In this document: in pieces, positions 32,544 to 45,000 of the stretch
Layout of the letters: every line of letters starts with the position of its first letter
How positions within the stretch are numbered: position 1 is the first letter of the stretch
DNA from: Botryococcus braunii
Taxonomy: Eukaryota; Chlorophyta; Trebouxiophyceae
Length of the DNA: 45,000 nucleotides
Assembly (NCBI GenBank): GCA_002005505.1
Contig: KV908463.1
Span: 221,200 to 266,199 of the forward strand
Direction: 5' to 3'
Notes under the pieces: model-generated
What the model saw: only the letters and a program-made list of their open reading frames with translations
What the model was told of the DNA's origin: nothing
Databases searched by the model: none
Translations under genes and position numbers: made by a program

Positions 32544-34192
32544 CTGTATTGGCACCCTTAAAGACTGCATCAAGGACATGTTCCAGGCAATGCAATACAA
32601 CATGCTAAGCTCATTTGCCCCAATCAACCTGGTCAAGCTCAGCAAACGCTCTTCAAGCTAGACACGCACATTGCAGTGGGAGGGCGCGTGGGGCACCAAA
32701 AACAATGTAAGGCATGGACACTTGGGCATTCACCACCATTTCTGTCTGCAACGAAGGCGACATCCCCATTCTGATGTACAACTCTGCTGATTGAACGTTT
32801 GCGCAGACGAAATCAGAATCCAAGCGGGCCTGTCACTCAACTATGAGTGTCAAAACAATTTGGGAGCTGTCTGAAAGGGTGGATGACTCTGAAAACAGCA
32901 CATATGGATTCCAGTTCCTTGCAAACAGCCCTCGCATTGCCTATACTCTACAGTCCTGCAACATGGAAAGGGTCAAACTCAAAACGAGGCGCGGCACGAG
33001 CCTGACCTGCTGCAAAGCCAGGACTTGGAGACGCCCTCCCCGCCTTCCTCTGGATTGGATTGGATGCCGTCCGAAACATCTTGAGCCTTGCAGGGCAACC
33101 TTGCCTGTGGCTTCATAACATACAGGCCAATCAATACTTACTGCCTTACACAATATAAACCATGCTGACCAAACCTGTGCTGGCTTTCAGGCACCCTTGC
33201 TAGTTGTCTTTAAGTTAATTAAATCAAATAGGCCAGCAAATGCTGGGGCTCACTGTCTTTCTCAATTGCTCTCTGTTTGCCAGATGAATAGACTACCGCT
33301 CCAGGATTTCCTACTCTTCCTCCTGGGAATTAAGGGGAAGCGGCGACACAGCACAAAACTTCCTATCTGATTACATACGCCATAACAATTATTAGTAATT
33401 GGGGTGATATCAGACCTACACACACCTGGCACAACGGAAACTCGTCAAGACGGGCTGCGCAACCCTAACCGAGCGTATACGTCGTGACATATGATTCAAG
33501 ACAGTTTTCAAGATAATAAAGGAGGAATACGTAGGAGGGGAATATAATTGAAACAAGCAACCAGACCACTGGCTAGCTAGAAACCTTAAACGGTTGAACA
33601 TGCAACATCCGCGACTAACAGCGTACCCGAGGAATGCAAAACAGAGGGTCGGCTGAACGTGGGAGATCCATAAAAATTCAGAAAACATCTTGAATGTAGA
33701 GTTCTCTGGCAACTCCCATGGTGTGCCTGAATCGTTGTCGTCGTAGAAAAAGAACGGTTCATCTTCCTTAGGTGAAGTGGACAACTGAACACCTTTTGGT
33801 GGCCTGTTGTCAAGACCAAAAACCTATGTTACAATAAGGGATGTTCTGCAAGAACAGAGAAGGATCCACTAAACGGATGGACTGCATTGTTATGGGAAAA
33901 CGTGTGAGCCTTAGCTAGATCAGTGCCCGCTTTTCACCGGCCGCAAGATTGGGATTTCATTCCTGCGGTAGAAACTTTAAACTCATGAAAATTGACTGTA
34001 GCCGGGATCGGGGATAACGATCGGCCACATGCAGGCCGGTCCCGCTGGAGGTAACCTCAAGGGCCTGTGGCATAACCTTTAATGATAGGCTAGTCTCATC
34101 CGGTATATTCAGTTTCTCTGCCCTTTTCATACTTAAGAGTGAAGCCCATCCTAACCGCACACCTTTTTAAAGGGAAAAGTGAAATATATCAG

Positions 34193-34193
<1 letters not shown>
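32544..34193. other. IspD 5' region and divergent intergenic DNA
   Basis: Should contain the IspD 5' exon(s) and promoter on the minus strand. Candidate frames there (33079-32948; 33784-33416) are open but I cannot confirm either by homology or phase. No other gene was recognised. Confidence 0.4.
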
Positions 34194-34764
<571 letters not shown>

Positions 34765-34885
34765 ACCTCTGTATTCTTTCCCGGATATTTCCTATTCTTT
34801 CAATTTAACGTTGTTTCCTTCCTCTCCTCCATTCGTTTCCTATCCCCTGATTGTTTATCACCGTTGAGCATTGGTTGTCATCATG

Positions 34886-34985
34886 GGTGTCCATATGGCC
34901 CCTGACGTCCGCGTACCAGCATGTAGGATACATAAATTGCGGTTAGGATATGTTTTACTTCTTATTATTCTTTACATCAGGGCGC
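34886..34985 (+). repeat. Repeat fragment related to 5.22-5.33 kb
   Basis: Shares GCGGTTAGGATA (34933) and surrounding similarity with 5235-5325, again just downstream of a dinucleotide array. Confidence 0.5.
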
Positions 34986-35265
34986 CGCCTGCTGTTGTGG
35001 ATGGATTGCATTCGGGAATCCACTGAGGATCCCTGATGTGAAGGGGTGATCCCTGGCTGACTTGGGCTTGGGCTCAGGCTTCGGCTCATTGTGCAGAGGA
35101 AATCGGGAGGCGACGTGGAAATTCATCAGATCGCAACCGCGCGGAAGTTATTCGGGAGGGACATAAAGTTTCTGGATGCTATGAACATGATGTGGAATTC
35201 GACGCTATGGCAAATAAGTATCGCAAGCTACTGTAGTTTCAAAACGAGTAGGGGCGGAGGCATGC

Positions 35266-38200
35266 ATGAGATGGCATATGCGGCCTGAAAGGGGACGGGG
35301 AGTCTTCGCCCTGGCCTCCATGATCCGTGGACAGCAGAAAACCCCCATCGTCCCCTACGGAGGAAGCCCTTGCACAAGGGTCCTTCATTATTATGCTGGA
35401 CAAGACATCTCACAGAGGAAGGTGTGGGGCTGCCCTGCACCAGAGAGGCTTGCTTGCGATGGGTTAGTTAGTGGAAGCCCTTTCACGAATTGCAAAATTC
35501 GGAACGGCGTCTTTTCCCTACTTTTGAGGACTTTCTGGGGTTACTTTTTGACGCTGATGAGTCTGCTGGTTCTTGGAGTGCATAAGCCACCGTTTAGCCG
35601 AGCCTCTATCGTCACTGACTTGATAACGAGATGTTGTTGCGTGCCGGGCATGAGGAGTTCTGTAGGAGTGTATAGCAAGTGTCATAGAGCCCGCTTTTCA
35701 AGGGACTGGGCCCTGGGTGTCGGGGTGAGGGTGAGAGAGAGGAGAGGAATCAGTTACTGGTATGCTCAACTGCTTACGGTTAATTCTCATTGATGCAGCT
35801 CTCAGCGTGAAAAGTTCTTTGTAACATATGTTGTTATAAGTCCCAAAATTGTGACCTTCAATTTCAGTAAATTGGCTCTGCCTTTGTGTAAACCCACACT
35901 TGGGACTTTGAACCCCGTTGCCCACCGGCCAAATTGCATGCAAACAGCGCATCTTCTGCTGTGACAAGCTGTTTGTACTTGGAGTGTACAGCTGTGTAAC
36001 CCCTAGATTGGATACCTGGGAGTGAATTTTCATGTCATCGGGCCCAGAAGATACAAATTGTCATTGAAATGCAAAGCACTTTACATCCATAGGAAAATTT
36101 GGGTAATGTCTCAACAAAGAAAATCTGGTGCTTCAGCTGTCTATAGCTGTTTTGGGTCTCATCTTAAGCAGTGCTGCAAAGGGCCATGTCTGATTTCCTC
36201 ATACAATAAGAGACTCTACCTACTGGACCGTAAGACATATCTCAATTTCGTTTTGTCGTGGGGAGCTGCCCCCCTCCTCCATCATTCTCGTGGGCGTTCC
36301 TTTGGTGGAAGCAGGATGGATATTGCTTTTCTTCTCACTATATTCATGGTCTTGGGGGACAGGACAACAATCTGGATTACTGGAAGAAGTTTGTGGCGGA
36401 GTTCTTTTGTGCGCCGAGTGCAATCTTCCGGCTTAAAATTGAACCTCAAGTTCTCGAGCAGGGACAGCATGGGTCGCCTGGACTGGGGAGTTCTGGAGGA
36501 GGAGGAACTGGGGAGGTATTTGGTAAGTCCCCAAGGGGGTTGGTGGACGTTGTGGGTCCCCCAAAGTGGACAGCTAAGATATTATGGTCTACTGCAGCAG
36601 ACAAACTACTGTCTGCCGCACATGTTGCTTCTTATGTTTGCCCTCTGACGGAAGACTTTTGGGCATGGCATGCAGGCGTGTAATGACGCAATCCTAATCA
36701 GCGAGTTAGCTAAGGGGTTTAATCGAGGTTGTTGATAGCTTGATGTAATGCTCCATTTCTGTTTTGGGCGGATGCGGTGTTGCTATGAGGTGTTGTGCAG
36801 GCATGGGAGTGTGGTTTTTAGAAAGTCCCAATTGTTAGCTGTATCGCTGATTCTGCTGTCATTTTTGAAGTACTGTTGTATTTGGGCCCGGGGGGTGGGG
36901 GGTTGTGCTTTTTTCATCGATTATGTATCGGGTGCTTGGCAGGGCAAGCATTGCAGCATTTCCCCCGATAAGTGATGGTCAAGTAGTGCACTCGTACATA
37001 CGTGTGTTCCGCATATTGGGTCCCCAACGCTGCTCCACTGCATTGTTTACACTGTGGAAGTACAGGGAGGTGGCTTCTAACTTTGTTGGTTTACAGCAGC
37101 ACTCTAGTCTGGGCTTGTTCCTGGTGTGATTACCATGCCTACTCATTCTCTGCTGTGTCTGTTATTGTAGAGGCACCATATGAGACTCTTCCTCGGCTTA
37201 TGCAAGTGAAGTACAGCAAAGGATTGCAGTCGGAGACCATCTACTTGGCTAATCTAAAAGAAGATAATGGTTCTGGTATGACCAGCTCCCTGGTGCAATC
37301 ACTCGCCCCTGTACTGCTGCCTGTTCAACTTCCTGGACAAATGACACGAGGGGTGGCGTTCCTTCTGCGAGGAAGAGAGGAAAAGTTCCCTTTTGACTGG
37401 GCGCACTTGGCTGCTCTTGGGCGGCAGTCTGTGCTTACGTATTCAGGAATATCGCTATAGCTACCTATTAAATCTTCTGGGACTCAAGCCAGGGAAAGCA
37501 CTCCCTGGGTTGTGCACTGTTGTTTTCAAACGATGCTCTTTACAGCTTAGTGATCTGTGTGTCTCCCAAGGATTTTCAAGGCTGGGTGAATATTTTGCCT
37601 GAAGTTGTGTTTGATATTGAAGAAACTTACGTGGCTTTTGCACCTGCAGAGAAGAATGGATACATGGTACAGAGCAAGGCCGCTGTGGAACATTCCCGCT
37701 TCACCAATTTCAGTGTTTTCCGGACGGGCAACTTGTTGGTTCAGTTCCAGCCCGATCCTGTGGACTACCGGTTGAGAATGACAAGGTTCCATTTCACAAT
37801 TTCTTCGGTTGAGAAGTTTATCACCTCGCCACTGATTGATACAAAATTGCAACATTTCAAGTCGGCAAGTACCCCATCCGCCAGTTCCCCCTCTGTATTC
37901 TTTGAATCAGTTGGTTCAGGGATCCTCACCTAGACTGTGTCCCACCTCCAAAGGGAGTCTTGGAGTTGCAAGCTTATGTACCCTGTTTCCTTCGTCAGCT
38001 GGACGGCTTGCTGTTTAACTGTGGGTGTCAGATCCATAGTTATGGCAATTACAGAGTGTCACCCTGAGCCCCTTCCCTTCTATATTGCTTTCTAGTGGGT
38101 GCCTTTGTTAGAATGAACTTTTGATTGGTGTGGTCCTCTAAGTGGAAACTGGGGAGGTGGACTCAATTTTAAACCTTGCCCGTGAGTGCAATTCCTGTTT

Positions 38201-41200
38201 TATAAACTGAAGGCCACATACAGGTTTTGTAGAGGCTTATGTGTTTCCTGTGCATTCCCAAAAAGCACAGTCACTTAAGTGCACCTGTAGATGATATGGA
38301 GAGATGTTTCAAAACAGCTTATTGTCTCCATGTGTTTCATGCTGATCCTTTCTGCCCTACTGGTGAGATGCACTGTCTTGGGCCCTACTTCCACTGTTAC
38401 CTTTGAAAGGTTTCTGTGCAGATGCATGTGTAGTTGCCGTGTTAAAACAGATCTGCAACAAACGGGCCTCAGTGCGGATGTGTAGTTGTATGTTGACTTT
38501 CAAAACACATGCAGCTCCGTGTGTGACAGGTCAGTGCAAATGGTGGGTACACAAGAGGCAGTGGTGGATGCGTCAGGTAGCTAAGACATGCTTGATGATC
38601 AACAGCAGTACAATCACATTAGCAATTTGCTCTGCCCCCTGTAATGCTAATGTAATCTTGTTTGTTTGCTCTCAAGTTGGCAAGATTCCTTGAAGTGTCC
38701 CACTCTTGCTGAAGTAGACGACTTTTTTTAGGAAAAAGGGGCTTGCGTTCTGTGCTGCAGTTTTGCAATGCTCAGAAGAAAGCGCTGCTGGAGGGCAAGA
38801 GGGGAGAGAGCGGCAAGGGGAAGATCGACAGGAAAGCCGTTGATGATGCATTCAGTTCCCTAGCACAGGAACTGAAGAATGCAGAAGAGGGGCTGTTCAG
38901 AGATGTAAATGCCCCACCATCCAATCTTATCCCCCAAGTATTCTATGCATTTGTGTTTCAAGGACCGATCACGCCTCTTTTGTTTTGAGGCGGTTAACAT
39001 TGTCATTGCAAAAACATTCGTCATAACAACGATTGCTTTATCGAGCTCCTCCATAGGGCATGTCGCCGTCTGCTTATCGCAATATTGATTGAAGAGGGTG
39101 GGAGCAAGCTGACTTCAGGCTCGTTTTCCCTCGTACAAAGTGACTTGTTGCAAAGGTGTATCTCTAAGTATGATCATAATTGCAGGTTCCTTGCAATGGT
39201 TAAGATGGTTTCGTGCTGACTTGTACTTTTGTCAAGATCAATGTCTCCATATAAACGCTGCCCCCACTCGAGTTGCTCTACGCTTTGATTAGAAAATCCT
39301 GTCCATTCCAGATTAAGGACTGGATGTTCTTCTGTCACTGGGATTTTTGACGGGAGGAATACTTTCTGTCAGCAAATGGGATCGAATCGAGGTGCAGATG
39401 CAAACGGTGCTGAGAGACGAGGCTAGTGGACACTCGCAACGCTGGATGCGAAGCCTGAAGGCGGCTGATACCATTTACTCAATGGTTCCTTTGTTTAGGG
39501 AGGCCAGTGGGCATATCTCGCCCCTTGAAGCGCTGCAGAAATATGGTTCTTTGCATAAGGGTTGGCGGCCTTCAGCGAGCCGCATGTCCCCAGGTGGTCA
39601 GGTGTGCTTGGCATCCTTTTTGAACTGTTGGTGTTCCAAGCAATGGAAGGAAGGTCTATGAATTTTGTATCCATCACCGGCTAACAAGGCTTAAAGAGGC
39701 TAACAACGCGGCTAACAAAGCGATGTCTTTTTAGTGCTGTACTTCAGTCTGTCTCAGTTAGTGCCCCTTTGCATTGACCATGAACTCTTGAAGGAGAGGT
39801 AGGGAATGTGTACAGAGCTTTTTCATGGGTTGAGCATCCACAGAGGGTTGAGGTTACAAGCCTAATTTGGTTGACCGGTGCCTGTTGACTGGAAGCAATT
39901 TGTTTTGTTGAAGCTTTTTGCTGAACTTGATGTTGTTTCCTGGGACGGTTGTCGACAGATGGGCCTGGATTCACCCTGTCAGACTGTTTGAGGGACTGTA
40001 TTGAAGTCAGCAATGGACCTCATCGGTTGTCCTTCCAACATTTCATGATAATACCCTTGAAGTCTTCGATATGCAGAAGTATAGGAGATTGTAAGCTGCA
40101 GACATCTACGTTGTATGACCCTCATGCGATCATGTGTAGATGCCATATTTGACAGCTGTAGCGACTAATGCGATCATTGGGGCTTCACGTTCAGAGCATC
40201 ATTTCTGGAAGTGAGATTGTGACACATATCCATGACTGCAGAGAGAACTTTGTCAGGATATTTCCCAGGGGGTGTGGGTGGGTTGGATGATGAGACAGGT
40301 CAAAAGGGGGGATCGTGGTATGCCCAACATCTCAAAGCATCTATTGAGGTCGGTCTTTACCCCCCTAGTGGTCTTTGTAGATGACTGGTGCGTCACAGGT
40401 ATTGCAGAACACCACACGTCAACTGGGGTTACATGTAGCAATGAACGAGGTGGTTATTGATTGCTAAAGCAACTTTGTGCCAGATGAGATTCAACGCTCC
40501 TTCCCCTCAACTTTCCTCCCTTTTTTGTGTGTATTGTTGATCTGAGGGTTATTTTTGTGTGTGTATTGTTCATTCGAGGGTTAACTCGATGCTCACGACA
40601 ACTCTGGGTCACTGCAGTGATTGTGCAGTGTCTTGTTTGCATGTGCTCCTTCGTCCTCCTCCCCGAACGAGGTTTTCTCACTGCTCCAGCTAAGGGCATC
40701 TACCTCCCACAGGTGGTTTCATGTGGACAAAACCTGGGCAACATGGTGCGATCTCCTGCGGGATGGTCCCCATCAGAACCAATGGGTCAGGTCTTCAACC
40801 CAGCTGCACTGGCAGGGCCACAGGGCTTGCAGCGGTCAGCCTCCTCACTTAGTGGAGGTCACACTCCTCGGCAACACACACCAGCTCCTTTAGACGACAC
40901 TTTCCATCCATCGCTGCACGACAACCTTGGGATTCCAAATACACCAATTATGGTAATCCTTCCGCCAAGAGAATCCATCCCCGTTGTTTTAGTCTTGAAG
41001 TTTCACTGACCCCACTCAAGAAACCCCAGCATGATGATGATCTGGGGTATGGTACCACTGGTACAGTTCTATCAAGCACTGCTGTATGTGTATAGTAAGC
41101 CAAGTTCCAACATGGTGGGTTTCTCTGAATTGGATATCTGTATCCCCATAAATCCAACTTTTGTCATGATGTGCTGTCAAGAGCAGTGGCCAGTACAACT

Positions 41201-41685
41201 CCTCCCCACCTCTTCTGCAACTCATGCATGAGGAACTGAGCAGAGGCCTTTTTAGCGCTACGCAAACGGTGGCACTATTTCTGTATGCACAGGGGGACTC
41301 CCTTTCTCGAATGGCCAATGATGGAGGCCCAGCGAAGAGGCAACGACTATATGGTGGATACAGCCGCAGCCTCCAAGGCCTGGTACCTTTCTGTGGGTCT
41401 GCAGGGCCCTTGCCCTCAGGCCTGGACGATTTACCAGGTGGGCCCTTCCCAGATGGACTGGGCGAGGCCCTCCGCTGTGGCAACGTTCTCAGCAGCCCAC
41501 GCGGTTCAGCCCAGATTGGGGATGGCCCCTTCGGTGGCTTGTCCGGGATCACAAACAATCTCGGTGGCCGAGGTGGCAACCTGGGTTTGATTAATGGAGC
41601 ATATAACCTCCAGGCGGCCCTAGCCCAGCCAGAGCTTTTCCAGCACTTGGAAGAAGGGCGGCTAGGAGAGCGTGTTGCCATCTGA
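35266..41685 (+). CDS. SEUSS/LDB-family transcriptional co-regulator (eight exons, 5' end uncertain)
   Basis: SEUSS-type proteins are plant relatives of LIM-domain-binding co-factors; they act in the nucleus with LEUNIG-type corepressors and DNA-binding partners. Exons: about 35266-35421 (start uncertain), 36363-36522, 37171-37275, 37650-37864, 38761-38904, 39398-39601, 40713-40952, 41293-41685 (stop 41683-41685). All join in phase, about 538 residues. Family blocks: CTRVLHYY then DNNLDYWKKFVAEFF, spaced as in SEUSS; FEAPYETLPRLMQVKYSKG; the conserved beta block RTGNLLVQFQPD...FHFTISSVEKFI; and SQRWMRSLKAADTIYSMVPL...SPLEALQKY. The C-terminal 210 residues are Gly/Pro/Ser-rich with an AKRQR basic patch. 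Between VAEFF and FEAPYE a Gly/Ser linker replaces the Trp/Cys-containing segment of land-plant SEUSS. The intron after 37864 uses a GC donor. The Gln-rich N-terminus of the family was not found. Confidence 0.8.
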
Positions 41686-44154
41686 CGGGGGCATGACCTG
41701 CGCGTTGCAGGTTTCGGCTCTCCCAATTTCTCGTTTGCTGCAATCCTGGAATGCCCATCCTGATTTTGTTTTAATTTAATAATGGATGTCTGGTAAGGGT
41801 ATCCCCTCATTGGCGGAAGGTCCATTCTTTAGAGCAGTGGAGTGATTATTTCATGCTGAGGACATAGAGCATCCCGTGACTTCAAGCATTTTAGAGAAAG
41901 AGCCATTGGACGCTGTCCAGGCAAAGCCTACCTGCCCCCAGGCCCCCCCCCCCCCCATTGCTGCACCTAGAGGAGCGTTCTCTCAGAAAGCAGAGTGATG
42001 GTTCTTCTTTGATCCTGTCATTATGAAAATATGCATTTGCGACCTGGTCGGCACTGGTGGCCCTCTTGACCTGCCTTGGAAGGTTGTGCTCGATGGGAAC
42101 TGTCTGAGTCACATAAGCGCAAATGCAAAATGTGATATGCAAAGCAAATGGCAATATGTTGGCTATTGCTTCTTATGCTTGGGAACTCCAACGGATCCCA
42201 CGGATGGAACTCGATATCCCGCGCATTCCCTGGGGGCAGTGGTACTTCCAACCTGGATATGCATTTGAAGGTATTTCTGCCATAACCCACTATTTGGAGC
42301 TCTTGAAGCAGAGCCACTTAAGCAGTGCCCCTCCAACAGTGGACCAACTGGCATCGGCATGTCGCAATGCCCAGACCGTGTCATAACTTCAGTGCAACCA
42401 ATAGTTATGACACTCCCTTGCCAATAGGCAGGATAGCCAGCTGTACAAGCAGGCGCTGCCTGAAACTATAGACTTTCCCTAGCGGTCTCAGAGGAAGAAC
42501 TTGGCTTTTCCACGGACAGGAGCTCAGCACACAAATTGCTTACAGACAGATAATGATGTGCGGCTCCGAGTGGGCATCCATGCCTTGCATGTCCATATGG
42601 AATCTATGGAATTTCATAGATTCCATCCAAATGAGACTTGTAAGCTGAGTTGCAATCCGCTGTCTACTCAGGTCTGTTTACCTCACTGATCAATGGCCGG
42701 TGGACACATGAGTGGCATGCGTGTGGGGAGAGAAAGCAAAACCGTCACTTGACGTCCACTACACTGGCAACTTTGGATCATAAGGCTGTATCCTCGAGGC
42801 TGCCGAGAGCGGAAAGCGCATTCCCACATGCCACCACAGAGGATAAGCACGTCGATGGTATGATCTGCTGGGCTGGTCGTAGCAGGTGGCTGGTGGTGCT
42901 GATGAGCACTTGGTGCAATCTCAGGACAGAGGCATGGGGGGGGGGGGGGGTGAGTTTTTGTGTGTCCCTCGCCCTCAGCCTATCACAATTAATATTCAAT
43001 TTGAGTAGGTTTGTCTTCAGGCACATGTCAATGTGGGTGCGGTCTGGGAGTGTGCAGTATATATTTTGTCGCGTGTTGGCAGCGCAAACTGTTTTCTCTG
43101 TTGTGCTACCGCATCCTAGAGGACTTGCCAGGTACCTTGACCGGTCAAGGTTGTATCCTATGGGTAAAGTGCTTGGGGAGCTGGGACCTCGTGAAGGGTC
43201 AAGCTCCCAGATACAGGGTCAGCTGAAGGTTGTTTTAGGGTAATATTGATGGAACATGATGTGGGTCGATGCATTTCATTTGAAATCTGCTGAAACCCTT
43301 GAAGTCTGAAACTCCGACAAGCTGTCAACTGCCTCATAGTATAGAAGAGGCAGGGAAGGAGAAGATGTCGGTGAGTCTGCCAATTTTCATGGACCCAACA
43401 GCTTTTCAGGAAGGTAGTACATGTCAGGTCCTTCTGACTCAAAGGAAGGACGGTAGTAATCCCAACTGATGTTTGGGAGGGCTCATTGCATAGCCTCTTG
43501 CAGTAATGCCCTCCAGAGGTTGGGCACCCGCGAACGTATACATTTTGCATGTATGGCATGCGTGGCACACTCTTGCAGCCCACAAAGGTCATTCTCGGGA
43601 CCCTGGGAGTTGCTTCACTGGCTGGTACCCAGAAGGCAATGCTTTTTAGCCTTCAAGGCTTTGGGCTATTGAGTGCCAGAAACAGTGCTGCTGTGAAGGG
43701 ACTTCAGGGCGTCCTCATCCGGGCTATGTCTGCGAGGATGGTTTTAAGGAAGACGTTTGAGTTCCGTTTCTCTACTTCATTGCTGCAGCAGCTGCTGCTG
43801 CGGTTGTGGACTGCCAAGTGTTTCCTTTTGGTGTGACATCTGGCTAGTTTGGCTTTCGGCTCTCTGATATTCTTCGTGTCCTTGCTGTTAATTGTAGAAA
43901 GATAATACACAGATGCTGACAGCGTTTGTTGAGACACATTTGACAAGAGCAAATTGGATTCGGAAGTGTAGACCTAGAAGATGGGTGACTTGCGAGGGTG
44001 ATGGTCTCCCTAGGGTCGGCTACGGGTAGCGAGTTCCTGGGTGCACACTGTTCGAACTTGCCTTCTCTGTATATTGTACAAATTTAAAGTCGTCAGTTGC
44101 CCTGGAGTGACTAGGAAGATTTCGGATGTGACATTTCTGCGACATTTTTCTCAG
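41686..44154. other. Mostly unassigned; one weak coding candidate
   Basis: After the SEUSS/LDB stop. An open frame at 42165-42386 (+, ending TAA at 42384) encodes a stretch with DIPRIPWGQWYFQPG and a helical HYLELLKQSHLSS segment and has coding-like composition, but I recognise no family and cannot place splice partners. Homopolymers: C14 at 41943-41956, G15 at 42936-42950. Other frames appear random. Confidence 0.35.
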
Positions 44155-44247
44155 GCAGTGCTGTTGATCCCACCCTTAGTGATGGGACAGTTGAAACAAT
44201 CGGAGATCAAATGCTTCGCGTTGTGGAGAAGCGAACTCTAGAGAATG
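44155..44247 (+). CDS. Probable internal exon of an unidentified gene
   Basis: A pyrimidine tract and CAG at 44154 precede an open frame that reads SAVDPTLSDGTVETIGDQ then MLRVVEKRTLENG and stops at a GTAATA donor (44248). The amino-acid composition is typical of coding sequence and both splice sites are in place. I do not recognise the family. The gene probably continues past the right edge; the open frames at about 44570-44890 are candidate next exons but their phase is unresolved. It may or may not belong with the weak candidate at 42.2-42.4 kb. Confidence 0.45.
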
Positions 44248-45000
44248 GTAATAATACGTTTCTCACTGACATCTATTTGATTTGATTTGTCTTTGGTGAA
44301 TGTCATAAGTTGGAATTGGCATGCCTAGTGACGCATGTCAGCGCCAACTGCATGTTAGAAGTATGGGTATTGCAACTTATGCCAATAACTGTGTCTGGTG
44401 TTCTGGCAAGGACCTAAAGCAGCAGCACTGAGATGAAAAGTGTATAGATGTGCAATTTATTGATGTCAAGCTGCAAGAATCTGCACATGCGCCTGGCAAG
44501 CCAGAGACTCCTTAACGGGCGCTGTTTTGTTCGAATGAATACAGACATTCAAGATCTAATAAAAGGAGCAACAGACGGATGTATGCCTCAAAGAGCTCCA
44601 TGGACGTGTCTTCTATGTGGGCCTTTCAAGAGATCTTTGCCGCTGGCTCTGTCCAACAAAGGCTCCGGTTCCGCCAACACCGGGCCCACTGTCATTGTGA
44701 ATTGTATCTTGCTCCTGCACAGTTGCCAGCTTTGCCTCCAACAAGGGAGTTTACCTTTGACCCGGCTACCTTAGAAGAAAAATGGACCAGCACCGAAAAT
44801 TGCAGCCTATGGGTGTTAAAGGTTCCGACCCGCCTCTCCCACTGTATAGGTGGCTCCAGGAGGACATTGTCTGCCAGTGTAACGTTTTAGCAATAAAAAT
44901 GAAACATGTCCTAACCGCAAACCACTGCAACTGTACACACCGTCAACACGACGTTCACAGGCCTATAATGAACAGGCATGTGATTTTTGTTTTGAAATAA
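44248..45000. other. Unassigned right end
   Basis: Two overlapping frames in 44450-44890 look partly coding (one reads RMYASKSSMDVSSMWAFQEI), but neither can be tied to a family or to the exon at 44155 with confidence. Confidence 0.3.

Noticed and set aside
32948..33079. Definite IspD transit-peptide exon
   Set aside because: Composition is suitable, but the obvious donor leaves the wrong phase for the exon at 32543, so it is kept only as a candidate.

Overview
This is nuclear DNA from a green-lineage eukaryote. It is intron-rich and loaded with very long simple repeats. A plant-type SEUSS/LDB co-regulator, an ISWI remodeller of plant CHR11/CHR17 type and length, a plastid-type MEP-pathway enzyme (IspD), and a copia element whose primer site matches the plant initiator tRNA-Met together point to a streptophyte, most likely a charophyte alga or early-diverging land plant. 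A Chara-like genome is a guess from the abundance of (CT)n tracts; the species cannot be named from the sequence alone.

Layout. 0.6-2.9 kb (+): 3' half of a Raf-like/TKL protein kinase, with a (CT)n/(GT)n block of about 0.75 kb in its last intron. 3-5.3 kb: no gene recognised; a diverged interspersed repeat and a second (CT)n array of about 0.5 kb. 5.3-12.0 kb (-): a young, almost intact Ty1/copia retrotransposon with a 5-bp target-site duplication (CGTCC), half-tRNA-type primer site, polypurine tract, gag-PR-IN and RT-RH reading frames separated by one frameshift, and two LTRs of different length (694 and 366 bp). 12-15.1 kb: repeats, palindromes and the 5' flank of the next gene. 15.1-25.0 kb (+): complete ISWI ATPase gene, 18 exons, 1068 residues. 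25.0-28.3 kb: convergent intergenic DNA. 28.3-32.5 kb (-): IspD, six exons resolved covering the whole catalytic domain; the 5' transit-peptide exon is not resolved. 32.5-35.2 kb: divergent intergenic DNA with a (CA)n-(CT)n-(CA)n array. 35.3-41.7 kb (+): SEUSS/LDB-family transcriptional co-regulator, eight exons seen, 5' end unresolved. 41.7-45 kb: mostly unassigned, with one convincing orphan exon near 44.2 kb.

The host genes are ordinary and unrelated (signalling, chromatin, isoprenoid synthesis, transcription); there is no operon or defence-like cluster, and I found no wholly new system. The most interesting structures are the unequal LTRs of an otherwise identical, recent copia insertion, its internal-iMet primer site, two GC-AG introns, several perfect dyads, and simple-sequence arrays that dominate introns and intergenic DNA. 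All exon boundaries were read by eye from splice dinucleotides, reading-frame continuity and family conservation.
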